DNA of 64,000 nucleotides, taken from NCBI RefSeq assembly GCF_016597815.1, contig NZ_VCHA01000004.1:1-64000 (forward strand). The letters run 5' to 3'. The notes beneath the pieces are model-generated. The model saw only the letters and a list, made by a program, of their open reading frames with translations, searched no databases and was not told the origin of the DNA. This document shows positions 1 to 9,293 of this stretch, one piece after another; within the stretch, counting starts at the first letter, position 1, and each line of letters begins with the position of its first letter. The DNA comes from Marinobacter sp. DY40_1A1. Its GTDB lineage: Bacteria; Pseudomonadota; Gammaproteobacteria; Pseudomonadales; Oleiphilaceae. A program made the translations under genes and the position numbers.

Positions 1-45
1 ACTTCTTCAACACGGCGGCTTTACGTTCTTCGGAATAACGTGGCA
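1..45 (-). CDS. IS3-family transposase OrfA, first 15 residues
   Basis: The minus strand encodes MPRYSEERKAAVLKK and then runs off the window edge. This is the familiar start of a helix-turn-helix OrfA protein of one IS3 subgroup, which binds the element ends and is joined to the OrfB integrase by frameshifting. From memory, this OrfA type pairs with a different OrfB from the one at 1462-2307, so the two elements are probably not copies of each other. Only the N-terminus is visible, so intactness cannot be judged. Confidence 0.6.
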
Positions 46-105
46 TGAATGCTCCCATGCCGCCCCAACTGATTAAATTCAGGCGAAATTGCCAACTGGA
101 CAACA
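1..105 (-). mobile_element. IS3-family insertion sequence, 5' end only
   Basis: The window opens inside an insertion sequence lying on the minus strand. Its transposase start is at base 45 and its terminal repeat probably ends near base 105, where the minus strand reads TGTTGTCCAGTTGGC. IS3-family ends usually start with TG. The outer boundary is inferred from that motif and from methyltransferase-like coding sequence starting just beyond it. The rest of the element is outside the window. Confidence 0.55.
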
Positions 106-112
106 AGGCTGA

Positions 113-373
113 CAGAGGGGGATATCTACATCTTTATATCGTTACCGAGCTTATTCGGAGTCGAGTAACCCACCGATTCTGCATCGCAAAGAACTACTCC
201 TGGCGCCTGACCACCCTGACTTTCAGCGTTTTTCGGATTTAACCAAAGAAGCTGAGCATATCGGCTTATTCGACGACACTAGCAGAATTGGTTTTCTCCG
301 AGAGTGGGAGCGCTTACTCCAGCTTAAAGGCTATGAAGTCAACGATCACTCGTTTCTCCCCATTGCCAATGAC
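113..373 (+). pseudogene. C-terminal module of a phosphorothioation-associated methyltransferase, fragment
   Basis: The reading frame of the methyltransferase ORF stays open upstream of its ATG at 374 back to a stop at 110. The added stretch includes NPPILHRKELLLAPDHPDF and later IGFLREWERLL. As I recall the TIGR04096 family, this is the conserved C-terminal tail (an NPPxLHRKE motif, then a GLxD...IG...W segment). Here it precedes the N-terminal domain instead of following it. It begins right at the inferred end of the IS at 105, so it is most likely the tail of a gene copy whose front was lost or lies beyond the IS. No start codon of its own is apparent. Confidence 0.55.
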
Positions 374-1453
374 ATGTCAGAACTCTCAGGCAACATTGAA
401 GAAAGCCAGGAAATCCATAGGCACCTGACTGCGCTAACTCGAACCCAGCTTTCTGCTCCCATGCAGAGCCTGGCGAGATACGGATACCTTGATCAATCCA
501 AATCGGTATTTGATTATGGCTGCGGAAAAGGCAGCGATGTTGAACTTCTTAGGGATAGCGGCTTGGATGCCTCAGGCTGGGATCCATACTACTCTCCCGA
601 TGCAATAAAGAAGTATTCGGACATCGTCAATCTCGGGTTCGTCATCAACGTAATTGAAGACCTGGCAGAGCGTAAACTTGCCCTTGCCTCTGCGTATAAA
701 CTCGCTGGTGATTGCCTCGTTGTGTCTGCGATGCTAGAAAACGCGAATGCTCGCGGCGGCACTCCTTTCAAAGATGGCGTACGGACATCCAGAAACACCT
801 TTCAAAAGTACTTCTCGCAGGCTGAGCTTGGCGCCTTTATTGAATCAGTTCTTGGAGTCGAACCGGTTCCAGTCGCTCCAGGTATTTTTTATGCTTTTAA
901 AACAGATGGGGCTAAAGCTGCTTTTTTGACCCGAAAGGGCTCTCAACGAAGGAGGCCGTCGGACTTCACTTCTCGAAGATTGCCAGCATTTCGAACCAAA
1001 CCAAAATCCCATGTCTCTCCAAGCTTCAGAAAATACCAAAACAACACAGCAATTCTGGAAGAGTTATGGACTACATGGGTAAACCTAGGGCGAGCACCGA
1101 AATCGAACGAAATCGAAAAGCTTGAAGACATTCGAAGACTTCTTGGCTCCTACCCAAATGCCTTGAAGGTCCTTAGGACGGTCAAAGGTGATGAAGGTGT
1201 TGCCATTTTGGAGAAAGCACATTTCACCCGCTACGACGACCTAACTGTTCAATTCGCCGAGTATAAATTCTACCGCACCCCTCCGCCCCGCCCCATGCCG
1301 GAGCAGTTTAAAGAAGATGTACGGCATTTTTTTGGCAATCTTGCCAATGCCCAATCAGCTGGCGAAAACAGCCTGCTCCAGGTTTTAGACAAACAAAAGG
1401 TGTTATCAGCTTGTGCCGAAGCAGCGGAAAAAGGACTGGGCTGGCTTGATGGT

Positions 1454-1455
<2 letters not shown>
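374..1455 (+). pseudogene. DNA phosphorothioation-associated putative methyltransferase, 3'-truncated by IS
   Basis: This encodes an N-terminal Rossmann methyltransferase domain with SAM-binding motif FDYGCGKGSDVELL, then GWDPYYSPDA, VNLGFVINVIED and NTFQKYFSQAEL. These blocks match my memory of the TIGR04096 family, which accompanies dnd phosphorothioate DNA-modification loci. About 360 codons are native. After about 1455 the frame runs into IS sequence and stops at 1552, so the C-terminal NPPxLHRKE region is missing; a similar region lies upstream at 113-373. The ATG at 374 has no clear Shine-Dalgarno and the frame is open upstream, so translation may begin earlier or not at all. No dndABCDE genes are in view. 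The protein is probably non-functional. Confidence 0.7.
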
Positions 1456-2623
<1,168 letters not shown>

Positions 2624-2638
2624 GACCTTCCTTTCCAT

Positions 2639-3392
2639 ATTTTCTATATAACTATAGGAATTCAGCCAAATGTTTTATAAACGCTTGGCCTTGTTTTTCT
2701 GCTCTTTAGGTTGGCGCTGCCAATTAAATCCTTGCGCCCTGAAACTCCAGCCTAAATGACGATCACACACTTTCATGTCAATTTATCTTACATGTTCATA
2801 TTTATAATCGCACTTCCGCATACGGCCGAAAACGGCTCCTGGCACTCAGCAGCATGGAGTTCCGCTCTTTTTTCTGAAGTGACTTAGGAACGTCATTTCA
2901 CTGTTAGAGCGCTTCCTGGTGCATTGTGCTCAGCGTGCTAACTGCCAATAATATACTTGTATGTTTTATGTATATTTATATGTGTATCGGTAACCATTGC
3001 GGGCGCACTCCATCTCAGCGAGTGAGATAAAAGACAAATATTGATTGCCGGGCTTCGTAGGCTCACAACATTAGCCACCCATAGAATCTGATCGCACCAA
3101 GCTGCCCACCGTATAGAAATACTCGTCCAATTACGGACACCCCATACCGGACAAATTTCACGGCGTTGCGGAACTAGTCAAAGCAGGATAAAGTGACAAT
3201 TCGCTTGGAAGGCAGGTATCAAACTGTCCAGTTAGAACCATCATCAACCGGACAACACCGTGCCCTAAACTGGCGCTAATCGGTCAAATTGCTGATATAT
3301 AGGTGTTTTTCATGCGAACAGCTATTTGGATAAGTGATTGATCTTGCGGATTCGGAACCGATTAAGAACAGTTTGAAACTCGGTGTCCCCAC
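2639..3392. other. Non-coding end of the mobile island
   Basis: No convincing gene is present in these 750 bases. The middle part is AT-rich (2950-3000). The right part, from about 3120, has several GGAC/GTCC motifs in both orientations, including one clear inverted repeat at 3225-3254. Placed directly before a tRNA-derived attachment scar, such motifs could be recombinase or excision-factor sites or eroded IS ends. That is inference from position. Confidence 0.4.
3225..3254. repeat. Inverted repeat near the attachment site
   Basis: TGTCCAGTT (3225-3233) and AACCGGACA (3246-3254) form a nine-base inverted repeat with one mismatch around a 12-base spacer. The right arm extends to CAACCGGACAACA (3245-3257), which differs at one of 13 bases from CAACTGGACAACA at 93-105, the inferred end of the IS at the left edge. 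It may be a solitary IS terminus or a protein-binding site of the island. Confidence 0.45.
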
Positions 3393-3440
3393 GCCCTCCG
3401 AAGGCAGGGGTCACAGGTTCAAATCCTGTCGGGCGCGCCA
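3393..3440 (+). other. 3' half of tRNA-Arg(CCG): island attachment site
   Basis: The sequence covers the 3' part of a tRNA gene from within the anticodon stem to CCA. It has loop CTCCGAA (anticodon CCG), then GGCAGGGGTC, a T arm ACAGG-TTCAAAT-CCTGT, acceptor strand CGGGCGC, discriminator G and CCA. The 5' half is absent: there is no GCGCCCG acceptor partner within 90 bases upstream, and the anticodon stem loses pairing beyond three base pairs. A tRNA 3' fragment starting at the anticodon stem-loop is what tyrosine-recombinase islands leave at their distal junction. The intact tRNA and integrase should lie to the left of this window. Confidence 0.8.
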
Positions 3441-3448
3441 TATTTTTC

Positions 3449-3481
3449 AAGGCCTTACGTGAGAGCGTGGGGCCTTTTTTT
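3449..3481 (+). terminator. Rho-independent terminator of the former tRNA-Arg gene
   Basis: A stem formed by AAGGCC-TTACG and CGTGG-GGCCTT is followed by a run of T residues. It lies eight bases after the tRNA CCA end, so it is probably the native tRNA terminator left in place. A nearly identical hairpin occurs at 21597-21629. Confidence 0.8.
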
Positions 3482-3532
3482 GTTTCCTTTTACTCTTCTG
3501 CTACCAATTCAAGAATCGATAAAATCGCAAAG

Positions 3533-3976
3533 CTACTCCACGTAAATCCCGCGCTTTGCCAGCCACTGCTTATCCAGCACCCATCTTACCGACCTAACAC
3601 CCGGCTCCTTCATTACCAGTTCAGCGGCACGTGACTGCAGACGCGCCAGCTCTACTTGCGCCGCCTGCATTTCGTCAGACACGGGATCTTTTTGCTGCAG
3701 TTCCGGAAACATCACGCGCAATGACTGAATGACCGACAGCTGGGCCGAGCGCGGACTGCTCATGCGTGCCACGCCGTTCTCCAGCGTGAGCACACGAAAT
3801 GGAAAGGGGTAGGCGGCCAGCTCTGAATCCGCTTCCAGCGCAGAATTTATTTCACGGGCGCGGAAGTCCAGGCTGCCTAGCCATAAAACAAAACCGACCA
3901 GCACCAAGCCGGCCAGCACATACAGATACTTCCGGGTGAAGCTGTCGAGCCCGGTGGTTTTCTCTGTGTTTGTCAT
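3533..3976 (-). CDS. Conserved single-pass membrane protein of unknown function
   Basis: The protein has 147 residues: a short cytoplasmic N-terminus, one transmembrane helix at about 17-34 (YVLAGLVLVGFVLWLGSL), and a roughly 110-residue domain containing AAYPFPFRVL, MSSPRSAQLSV and VRSVRWVLDKQWLAKRG. I recall similar proteins in Pseudomonas and relatives, often labelled hypothetical or misannotated as a glutamine synthetase adenylyltransferase. No catalytic motif is seen. The ATG at 3976 follows a good GGGAGAG site. It is the first chromosomal gene after the island scar and converges on it. Confidence 0.7.
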   Translation of the reverse strand: MTNTEKTTGLDSFTRKYLYVLAGLVLVGFVLWLGSLDFRAREINSALEADSELAAYPFPFRVLTLENGVARMSSPRSAQLSVIQSLRVMFPELQQKDPVSDEMQAAQVELARLQSRAAELVMKEPGVRSVRWVLDKQWLAKRGIYVE

Positions 3977-4593
3977 TGTGCTCTCCCTGATAAGCCAATT
4001 GGCGGCGCTTGTAAGATAACGTCACCTATCAGGATACCGCCGGTTGCAACCGGGCGTATGGATGCGGGTCAAACGCCGGGCGTGAAGTTGCCGCATGAGC
4101 CAACGGAGTATGCCTTTAGGAAGTACGCGAGCACCTCTTTTGAATTCCTGGCTCTGGTTGGCTCGAAAAATTTCTTCTTAAAGCCACGAATTGCCAGGCC
4201 GGGAGGAGCTTCCAGATCCGACAAAAACACCACACCCAAGCTAGAGATAACACCATTTATCTCGCAAAAATTCGCGCTTCGAAAGCATGGGGGGTTTGAC
4301 CTGATAGCTCAGCTGAAGCGCAGAGCGGCACCTTACGCCAGAAGCTAAAGGCTTAAGTAGTTTGATGGAAGGAGTTTTGCGACGAATATCGGCCAGCTCG
4401 CTACCCGGGTAATAAACAGCTGATCAGCCTCGTCTGCGCCCATCACCGTTTTTTTATGGATTCACCCATTCATGGATGGGAATGGACGGCAAGTACAAAC
4501 CTGTTAAGGCATTGCTGTTCTGCAAAGCATTTTTGTCGGGCTCATTGGAAATGAGCAGATGCACTAGCTTTGACAAAAATACCTGAGCGAAGC
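3977..4593. other. Intergenic stretch with no supported gene
   Basis: About 600 bases separate the membrane protein from the LysR pseudogene. One plus-strand open frame of 96 codons (4058-4348) shows no recognisable domain, biased composition or ribosome site. A short hairpin CCCATTCATGGATGGG lies near 4467. The stretch may be debris of a decayed gene, consistent with the broken gene next to it. Confidence 0.4.
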
Positions 4594-5340
4594 TCACGCC
4601 CCCACACCATACACATTGGACGCCTGGATCTCGGCAATCAACCACTCTTTAAACGCTTTCATAGCCGCCGTTAAAGGGCGATGCTTCTGATGAACAAGGT
4701 AGAAGGCCTTCCGGGTGTCGAGTGGGATATTAAAGGGCACCACCAAACTCCCGGAACTGATCTCTCTTGAGGTCAATGTGAGATCAGCAAGTGCAACGCC
4801 AAGATTTTCTTGCGCTGCGGCAGTGGTCAGTTGGCTGCTCGACAATTGAAGGCTGTCTTTTGGCGTAATGTATTCCGAACTGGCCACCTGAAACCAGTTC
4901 TCCCACTCCCACATGCGGGTGCTGACATAAATCAATGTGTGATGTCGCAAATCGGCCGGATCCAGCAAAGGGTGTTTTCCTTCCAGGAGTTTGGGGCTAC
5001 ACACAGGTACAAGCATTACTTTTTGCAGGAAGTAGACCTCAATGTCGTCCCACTCACCATTGCCGTAGTAGACCGCCATATCAGTACTCGACTGATTGAA
5101 ATCGAGCAATCCAACCGAGGCACTTATCCGTAACTCAATATCCGGAAACATCTCTCTGAAACGAGACATACGGGGCATAAGCCAGCGCGTCAGGAAGTTG
5201 GGCGCGACGCTGATCTGGACCACATTCGTTTCCTTGCTGGCCGTGAGCCTGTGAGTCGCCACTTCAATTTCGTTCAGCGCATGCTTCACAGACACCAGGT
5301 ACTGCTTGCCAGAAGGCGTTAGCTCAACAAGTATGTGGTG
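4594..5340 (-). pseudogene. LysR-type regulator lacking its DNA-binding domain (GcvA-like)
   Basis: The frame starts inside a LysR protein. LTPSGKQYL, the end of the helix-turn-helix region linker, is followed by the periplasmic-binding-like effector domain (SVAPNFLTRWLMPRMSRF, PDIELRISAS, DMAVYYGNG) in the style of GcvA-type regulators. The N-terminal 60 or so residues carrying the winged helix are missing. An open-frame start at 5373 adds only unrelated residues before the homology begins near 5340. Without a DNA-binding domain it cannot act as a normal regulator. The break coincides with the start region of the divergent small gene at 5362. Confidence 0.7.
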
Positions 5341-5361
5341 AAAACTCAGGAGACCATCCTT

Positions 5362-5541
5362 ATGAACACTCAAGCATCACACATTCCCAGCATTACAGAA
5401 ATCAGTCAGGCTGTAGAACTGGCCAAAAAAGAGCGCAGCGAATACATGGCAGAGCTAATTAGCGCGCTGCCTGCAAAGCTGAGTGCAATCTTTCGCTCTT
5501 CAGCGCAATCTGCAACGGGCAAGGTTTCTCCCAGCCATTAA
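5362..5541 (+). CDS. Small conserved-looking protein, 59 residues
   Basis: This start was chosen because the ATG at 5362 is preceded at good distance by AGGAG (about 5349-5353). The protein reads MNTQASHIPSITEISQAVEL and continues with a helical KKERSEYMAELISAL segment and a polar tail. The pattern resembles short proteobacterial proteins of unknown function with an N-terminal IPTxxEI-type motif and a basic RAEYL-type helix. That likeness is from memory. It has no signal peptide or membrane segment. It is divergent from the broken LysR gene and could be a late insertion there. Confidence 0.6.
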   Translation: MNTQASHIPSITEISQAVELAKKERSEYMAELISALPAKLSAIFRSSAQSATGKVSPSH

Positions 5542-5614
5542 TAACGGCAATCTCGGAAACTGAGCTCGTCCAGCAACTGAATAAAAGTAAATTTCATGTT
5601 GCGAGGATAGCTGT

Positions 5615-6550
5615 TTAAGCTCGCCCTTCGAGGGCAGCACGCATTTTCAAAGTGACCAGCACCGTGTTCAGGTGTGGCACTGCAATACCATGGCGCTTGG
5701 CTATGGCCACCACACTGCCAAGCACAGCGTCCCGTTCGATCGGGCGACCGTTCAGGTAGTCCAGCGCCATACTGTTCTTGTACGCGGGCATCTTACGGGT
5801 ACTCGCGATATTCTTGTCGATCAACGACTCGTCCATGGGGTAGCCGTCGGCCGCCGCTACCTCCATCACCTCGCGCATCATTGCCCGCATTAGCTCTTCG
5901 CCTCCATCTGTGTCCACCAGGGTTCGCGTGTCCGCACCATTGGCGATGACCGACAGGGGGTTAAACGGAGTATTCCAGAGACATTTCCGCCAACGCTCGC
6001 CCACTACGCGTTCAGTCAGTTCAACATTGATCCCGCCATCCCGAAACAATGCAGCAAGTATCTGGCAGCCCCCATCAATGCCTTGCGGGTAACGCCCAAA
6101 CACCAGCTTTCCAAAGGCCTTGTGCTCGACTATTCCGGAATCCACCCGGCTTACCGCCGCAAACGCCAGACAACTTATGAGCGGGTTATACGGGTAGGCA
6201 TCCACCAACTCTTGTTCAATATCCAGCCCGTTTTCAATCAGTACCAAGCGAGTATTCTCACCCATCCAGGGAGCAATCATGGCTGCCCTGTCTACGCCGG
6301 GAAGCACTTTCACACAGAGAATCAGGAAGTCGGGATAGGTTTCTGGCATGTCGCCAGACCGATAGACATGATCAGGCGCGAAGGACAAGTCACCGAGCGG
6401 GCTTTCGATTCGAATGCCATGCTCTTTGATCGCTTCATAATCTGAACGCACCACAACGCTCACAGCGCATCCGGCTTTCTTGAGAATGGCACCGTAGAAG
6501 CTACCAATCGCTCCGGCGCCAACAATCAGCATGCTTGGCTTTTTACTCAT
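5615..6550 (-). CDS. 2-dehydropantoate 2-reductase family protein (PanE/ApbA-like)
   Basis: The family reduces ketopantoate to pantoate with NADPH, but many members act on other 2-keto acids. The 311 residues begin with a dinucleotide-binding motif GAGAIGSFYGAILKKAG, contain the Rossmann core (DFLILCVK, LVLIENGLDIE) and end in the helical C-terminal domain with WRKCLWNTPFNPLSVI, near the catalytic lysine of the family. It is divergent from the LysR gene at 6646, whose likely start is about 95 bp away, and sits beside a TRAP transporter. A role in a substrate-specific pathway is therefore at least as likely as coenzyme A synthesis. Confidence 0.8.
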   Translation of the reverse strand: MSKKPSMLIVGAGAIGSFYGAILKKAGCAVSVVVRSDYEAIKEHGIRIESPLGDLSFAPDHVYRSGDMPETYPDFLILCVKVLPGVDRAAMIAPWMGENTRLVLIENGLDIEQELVDAYPYNPLISCLAFAAVSRVDSGIVEHKAFGKLVFGRYPQGIDGGCQILAALFRDGGINVELTERVVGERWRKCLWNTPFNPLSVIANGADTRTLVDTDGGEELMRAMMREVMEVAAADGYPMDESLIDKNIASTRKMPAYKNSMALDYLNGRPIERDAVLGSVVAIAKRHGIAVPHLNTVLVTLKMRAALEGRA

Positions 6551-6645
6551 GTTTACCTACCCTCTTCTACATCAACCGAATGGCTGTTTGCACCAAGCCC
6601 GTAAAGATAGTTCATTACGCACTGCCCCACCAACCGGCGTTTTAT

Positions 6646-7572
6646 ATGCTTAACCAACGTGCACTTGCCTACCTGAACGAGGTCATTCGCCGCGGCTCCT
6701 TAAGGCGCGCAGCCGCCCATCTGAATGTCGACGCCTCCGCTGTTAGCCGCCAGATAAAAGCTCTGGAAGAAGAGCTGGACACGCGCCTGTGTGAACGGCA
6801 TGGGCGTGGTATGCGGGCAACTGCTGCAGGGCAGCTACTTGTTCACCACTTTCATTCCCAGAGAGCTTCCGAAGAGGCTGTACTTTCCCAACTGATGGCT
6901 CTGCAAAACCTGGCCAAAGGCGAAGTTCGAATAGCCGTGGGGGAAGGCTTTGTCGCAGATTTGATTGCCGCCCCGCTAGGCACTTTTATGTCGGAGTTCT
7001 CGGGGATCAATGTTGAAATCCGCATGGCCGGCGTTAACGAAGCCATGTCGCTTCTCAAAGATCGTGAGGTCGACATAGCACTACTCTATGCGCCACCGGC
7101 AGATCCGCAGTTTTTCTGCCATGTGGAAACCCGCCAGCCACTCGATCTGATTGTGCCTCCAGACCACCCGCTAACGGAGCTGAACCGCCCCGTAACACTC
7201 AACGATCTGAAAGGGTGGCCACTGGCACTTATGGACAACCCCTTTGGTATGCGGCAGATGGTGAATATGGCAGCTCACCAGGAACATGTGCACCTTGAGG
7301 CCCGCCTTCATACAAATTCCGTCTCTGTTTTGAAGAATTTTGTCCGTTCAGGGATCGGCGTTACGTTTATGCCAGAACTCACCGTCATGGATGAAATAAT
7401 GCGAGGAGAAATCATTCCGCTACCCATGCAATACCCGATTATGAACGATACTCGCGCCCAGATTGTCAGCCTCAGAAGCCAGGAGTTAACGATTGCGGCA
7501 GCCGCGTGTATCGACCATTTGCAAAAAGGAATGCGTTTTTTCTCCGCTGACGCCCCTCGACTGTTGCAATAA
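6646..7572 (+). CDS. LysR-family transcriptional regulator
   Basis: The N-terminal winged helix is clear (LNEVIRRGSLRRAAAHLNVD, then SAVSRQIKALEEEL), followed by a LysR substrate-binding domain (GEVRIAVGEGFVADLIAA, DREVDIALLY, SGIGVTFMPEL). The start at 6646 was chosen because the helix begins within eight residues of it, as usual in the family. Longer in-frame starts (6580) lack a ribosome site and add an unrelated tail. It lies between a divergent reductase and the TRAP transporter genes, so it probably controls one or both. The effector is unknown but may be the transported acid. Confidence 0.85.
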   Translation: MLNQRALAYLNEVIRRGSLRRAAAHLNVDASAVSRQIKALEEELDTRLCERHGRGMRATAAGQLLVHHFHSQRASEEAVLSQLMALQNLAKGEVRIAVGEGFVADLIAAPLGTFMSEFSGINVEIRMAGVNEAMSLLKDREVDIALLYAPPADPQFFCHVETRQPLDLIVPPDHPLTELNRPVTLNDLKGWPLALMDNPFGMRQMVNMAAHQEHVHLEARLHTNSVSVLKNFVRSGIGVTFMPELTVMDEIMRGEIIPLPMQYPIMNDTRAQIVSLRSQELTIAAAACIDHLQKGMRFFSADAPRLLQ

Positions 7573-7698
7573 AGTCCACACTTTAGGTATTGCATAGTCA
7601 ACACTTCAACACATAGCCTACTAACTGGCATCCTTGAAGCACCTGTGGGTTCGTGTTTGGTGCCCCGCAACTAATGACAATAAAACAGGAAATTAAAT

Positions 7699-8724
7699 AT
7701 GATGACTAAACTCTTTTCACCCAAGCGCCTGATCTCAGCTTGCCTGCTTGGCTCTGCCTTGATGGCTGGCAACGCCCTCGCAGCAACCACAATTAACCTG
7801 AGCTACAACGGCGCACCAGATCTGGAAAAGAACGCTGTTCACGTTTTTGCCACGAACCTGAAAGAGCTGGTCGAAGAAAAAACCAATGACCAGCTAAAGC
7901 TGACGCTGTACCCCAACAGCATGCTGGGCGAAGAGCAGGAGCGCATGGAGCAAACCATGAGCACGCCGTCGCTCAACATCGCATCCTTTGCGGGTGTCTC
8001 GCCTCTGGTAGATGAGATTTTTGTCAGCGCCATCCCGTTCCTGTTCGAAGATTTTGCTGCCGCACGTACATTCTTTGATGAAGGCAAATATTGGCAGGAA
8101 GTAAGCGCTGCCCTGAAAGAGCGTGCTGGCATCGATATGCTGGCTGTTGTTGAAGAAGGCGGTTTTCTGGCCTTCACCAACAACAAAAGGCCCATCAGCC
8201 GTCCTGCTGACTTTGAAGGTTTGCGCTTCCGCGCCATGGACCCAAGCCAGGTAGCACTTTATGAAGCATTTGGTGCGTCCGGCACGCCTATCCCCTGGAC
8301 AGAAACCTATATGGCTCTGCGTACCAGAGTAGCTGACGGCCAAATGAACCCGCCCATGTACATCGCCCTGGGCAGTCTTCATGAAGTTCAGAAGTACCTG
8401 ACCCTTGCGAATATTCAGTACTCCGATCAGTTCCTTGTGGGCAACAGCAAGATGATCGAAGGCTGGGATGAGGATATTCGCAGCGCCTTTATGGAAGCCG
8501 TCGCCGAGGCCAACCGCAACGCCAGGGAGCTCAATGAAGCACAAGTTGAAAAGCGCATCACCTTCCTGGAAGAGCAAGGCATGGAAGTTATTCGTCCTTC
8601 TGAAAAAGACCTGGCCGAGTTCCAGAACATTGGCCAGCCCGCCTACCTGAAATGGCTCAAAGAGCGCGGTATTGAGCAGCGCTGGATTGACATGGCTCTG
8701 GAAGATGCGGGCATGAAACGCTAA
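7699..8724 (+). CDS. dctP: TRAP transporter substrate-binding protein, DctP family
   Basis: This periplasmic receptor captures an organic acid and delivers it to the DctQM membrane complex. A signal peptide with an AxA-like cleavage site (GNALAATT) is followed by the DctP fold. Visible are LYPNSMLGEEQERMEQ, the GLRFRAMDPSQVALYEAFGA segment holding the arginine that grips substrate carboxylates, and MALRTRVADGQMNPP. The length of 341 residues is normal. AGGA precedes the double ATG at 7699. A terminator-like hairpin after it (8751-8780) would let it be made in excess over the membrane genes, as is common for binding proteins. Confidence 0.9.
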   Translation: MMTKLFSPKRLISACLLGSALMAGNALAATTINLSYNGAPDLEKNAVHVFATNLKELVEEKTNDQLKLTLYPNSMLGEEQERMEQTMSTPSLNIASFAGVSPLVDEIFVSAIPFLFEDFAAARTFFDEGKYWQEVSAALKERAGIDMLAVVEEGGFLAFTNNKRPISRPADFEGLRFRAMDPSQVALYEAFGASGTPIPWTETYMALRTRVADGQMNPPMYIALGSLHEVQKYLTLANIQYSDQFLVGNSKMIEGWDEDIRSAFMEAVAEANRNARELNEAQVEKRITFLEEQGMEVIRPSEKDLAEFQNIGQPAYLKWLKERGIEQRWIDMALEDAGMKR

Positions 8725-8750
8725 ACCACGCCTTTTCTTTACCACGACAG

Positions 8751-8780
8751 AGGGCTGGTTTCGCCAGCCCTTTATCTTTC
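8751..8780 (+). terminator. Hairpin between dctP and dctQ
   Basis: AGGGCTGG and CCAGCCCT form an eight-base-pair stem around TTTCG, followed by TTATCTTTC. It lies inside the operon, so it probably ends part of the transcripts or protects the dctP message and lowers dctQM expression. The tail is an imperfect T run. Confidence 0.65.
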
Positions 8781-8801
8781 TGCGCATACTGGAACGCTGC
8801 A

Positions 8802-9293
8802 ATGCTCACCAAGCTTCGTTATCGCCTGTTGGCTATAAGCTGCCCGTCTACCCTGACTCTGGCGGGAGCTTTGTTATCCCTTAATGTCGCAGCCATTCTG
8901 TTTGGGGTTTTTGCACGCTACATTGCTGGTGGTGCGCCTATCTGGACAGATGAGCTCTCACGCTTTTTGATCATAGGCACCGTTATGCTCGGGGCTGGCG
9001 CGGTTTGGGCTGAAGGTGGCCACATGCGTGTTGGCCTGCTGGAAAAGCTGCTACCCGCACCAATCGCACGAGTGCTGGTTGTCTACCAATGGCTGCTTAC
9101 TTTGTTTGTTGCCCTGGGAGCAGCGTGGGCCAGCTATCGCTATGCGTTGTCGGTCAACATGTTCACCACATCCGGGCTCGGCATTAGCCGAACAGTCCCT
9201 CTGATGTCATTACCTCTCGGCTTTTTACTGCTGGCCTGGCATGCACTGCTGTATGGGCCTGCCCCCCTCAAGACCATAGAGGACCAGCTATGA
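8802..9293 (+). CDS. dctQ: TRAP transporter small permease, DctQ family
   Basis: The 163-residue protein has four hydrophobic helices typical of DctQ. The family signature is around WTDELSRFLIIGTVMLGAGA, followed by AEGGHMRVGLLEKLLP. It forms the inner-membrane complex with DctM and depends on a sodium or proton gradient. It overlaps the next gene by four bases (ATGA), indicating translational coupling. The substrate cannot be read from the sequence. Confidence 0.88.
   Translation: MLTKLRYRLLAISCPSTLTLAGALLSLNVAAILFGVFARYIAGGAPIWTDELSRFLIIGTVMLGAGAVWAEGGHMRVGLLEKLLPAPIARVLVVYQWLLTLFVALGAAWASYRYALSVNMFTTSGLGISRTVPLMSLPLGFLLLAWHALLYGPAPLKTIEDQL

Noticed and set aside
3393..3440. Complete tRNA gene
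   Set aside because: The D arm, 5' acceptor strand and most of the anticodon stem partner are absent, so it cannot fold as a tRNA.
4058..4348. Open frame of 96 codons on the plus strand between the membrane protein and the LysR fragment
   Set aside because: It has no ribosome site, no recognisable domain and no coding-like composition. I treat the stretch as non-coding.
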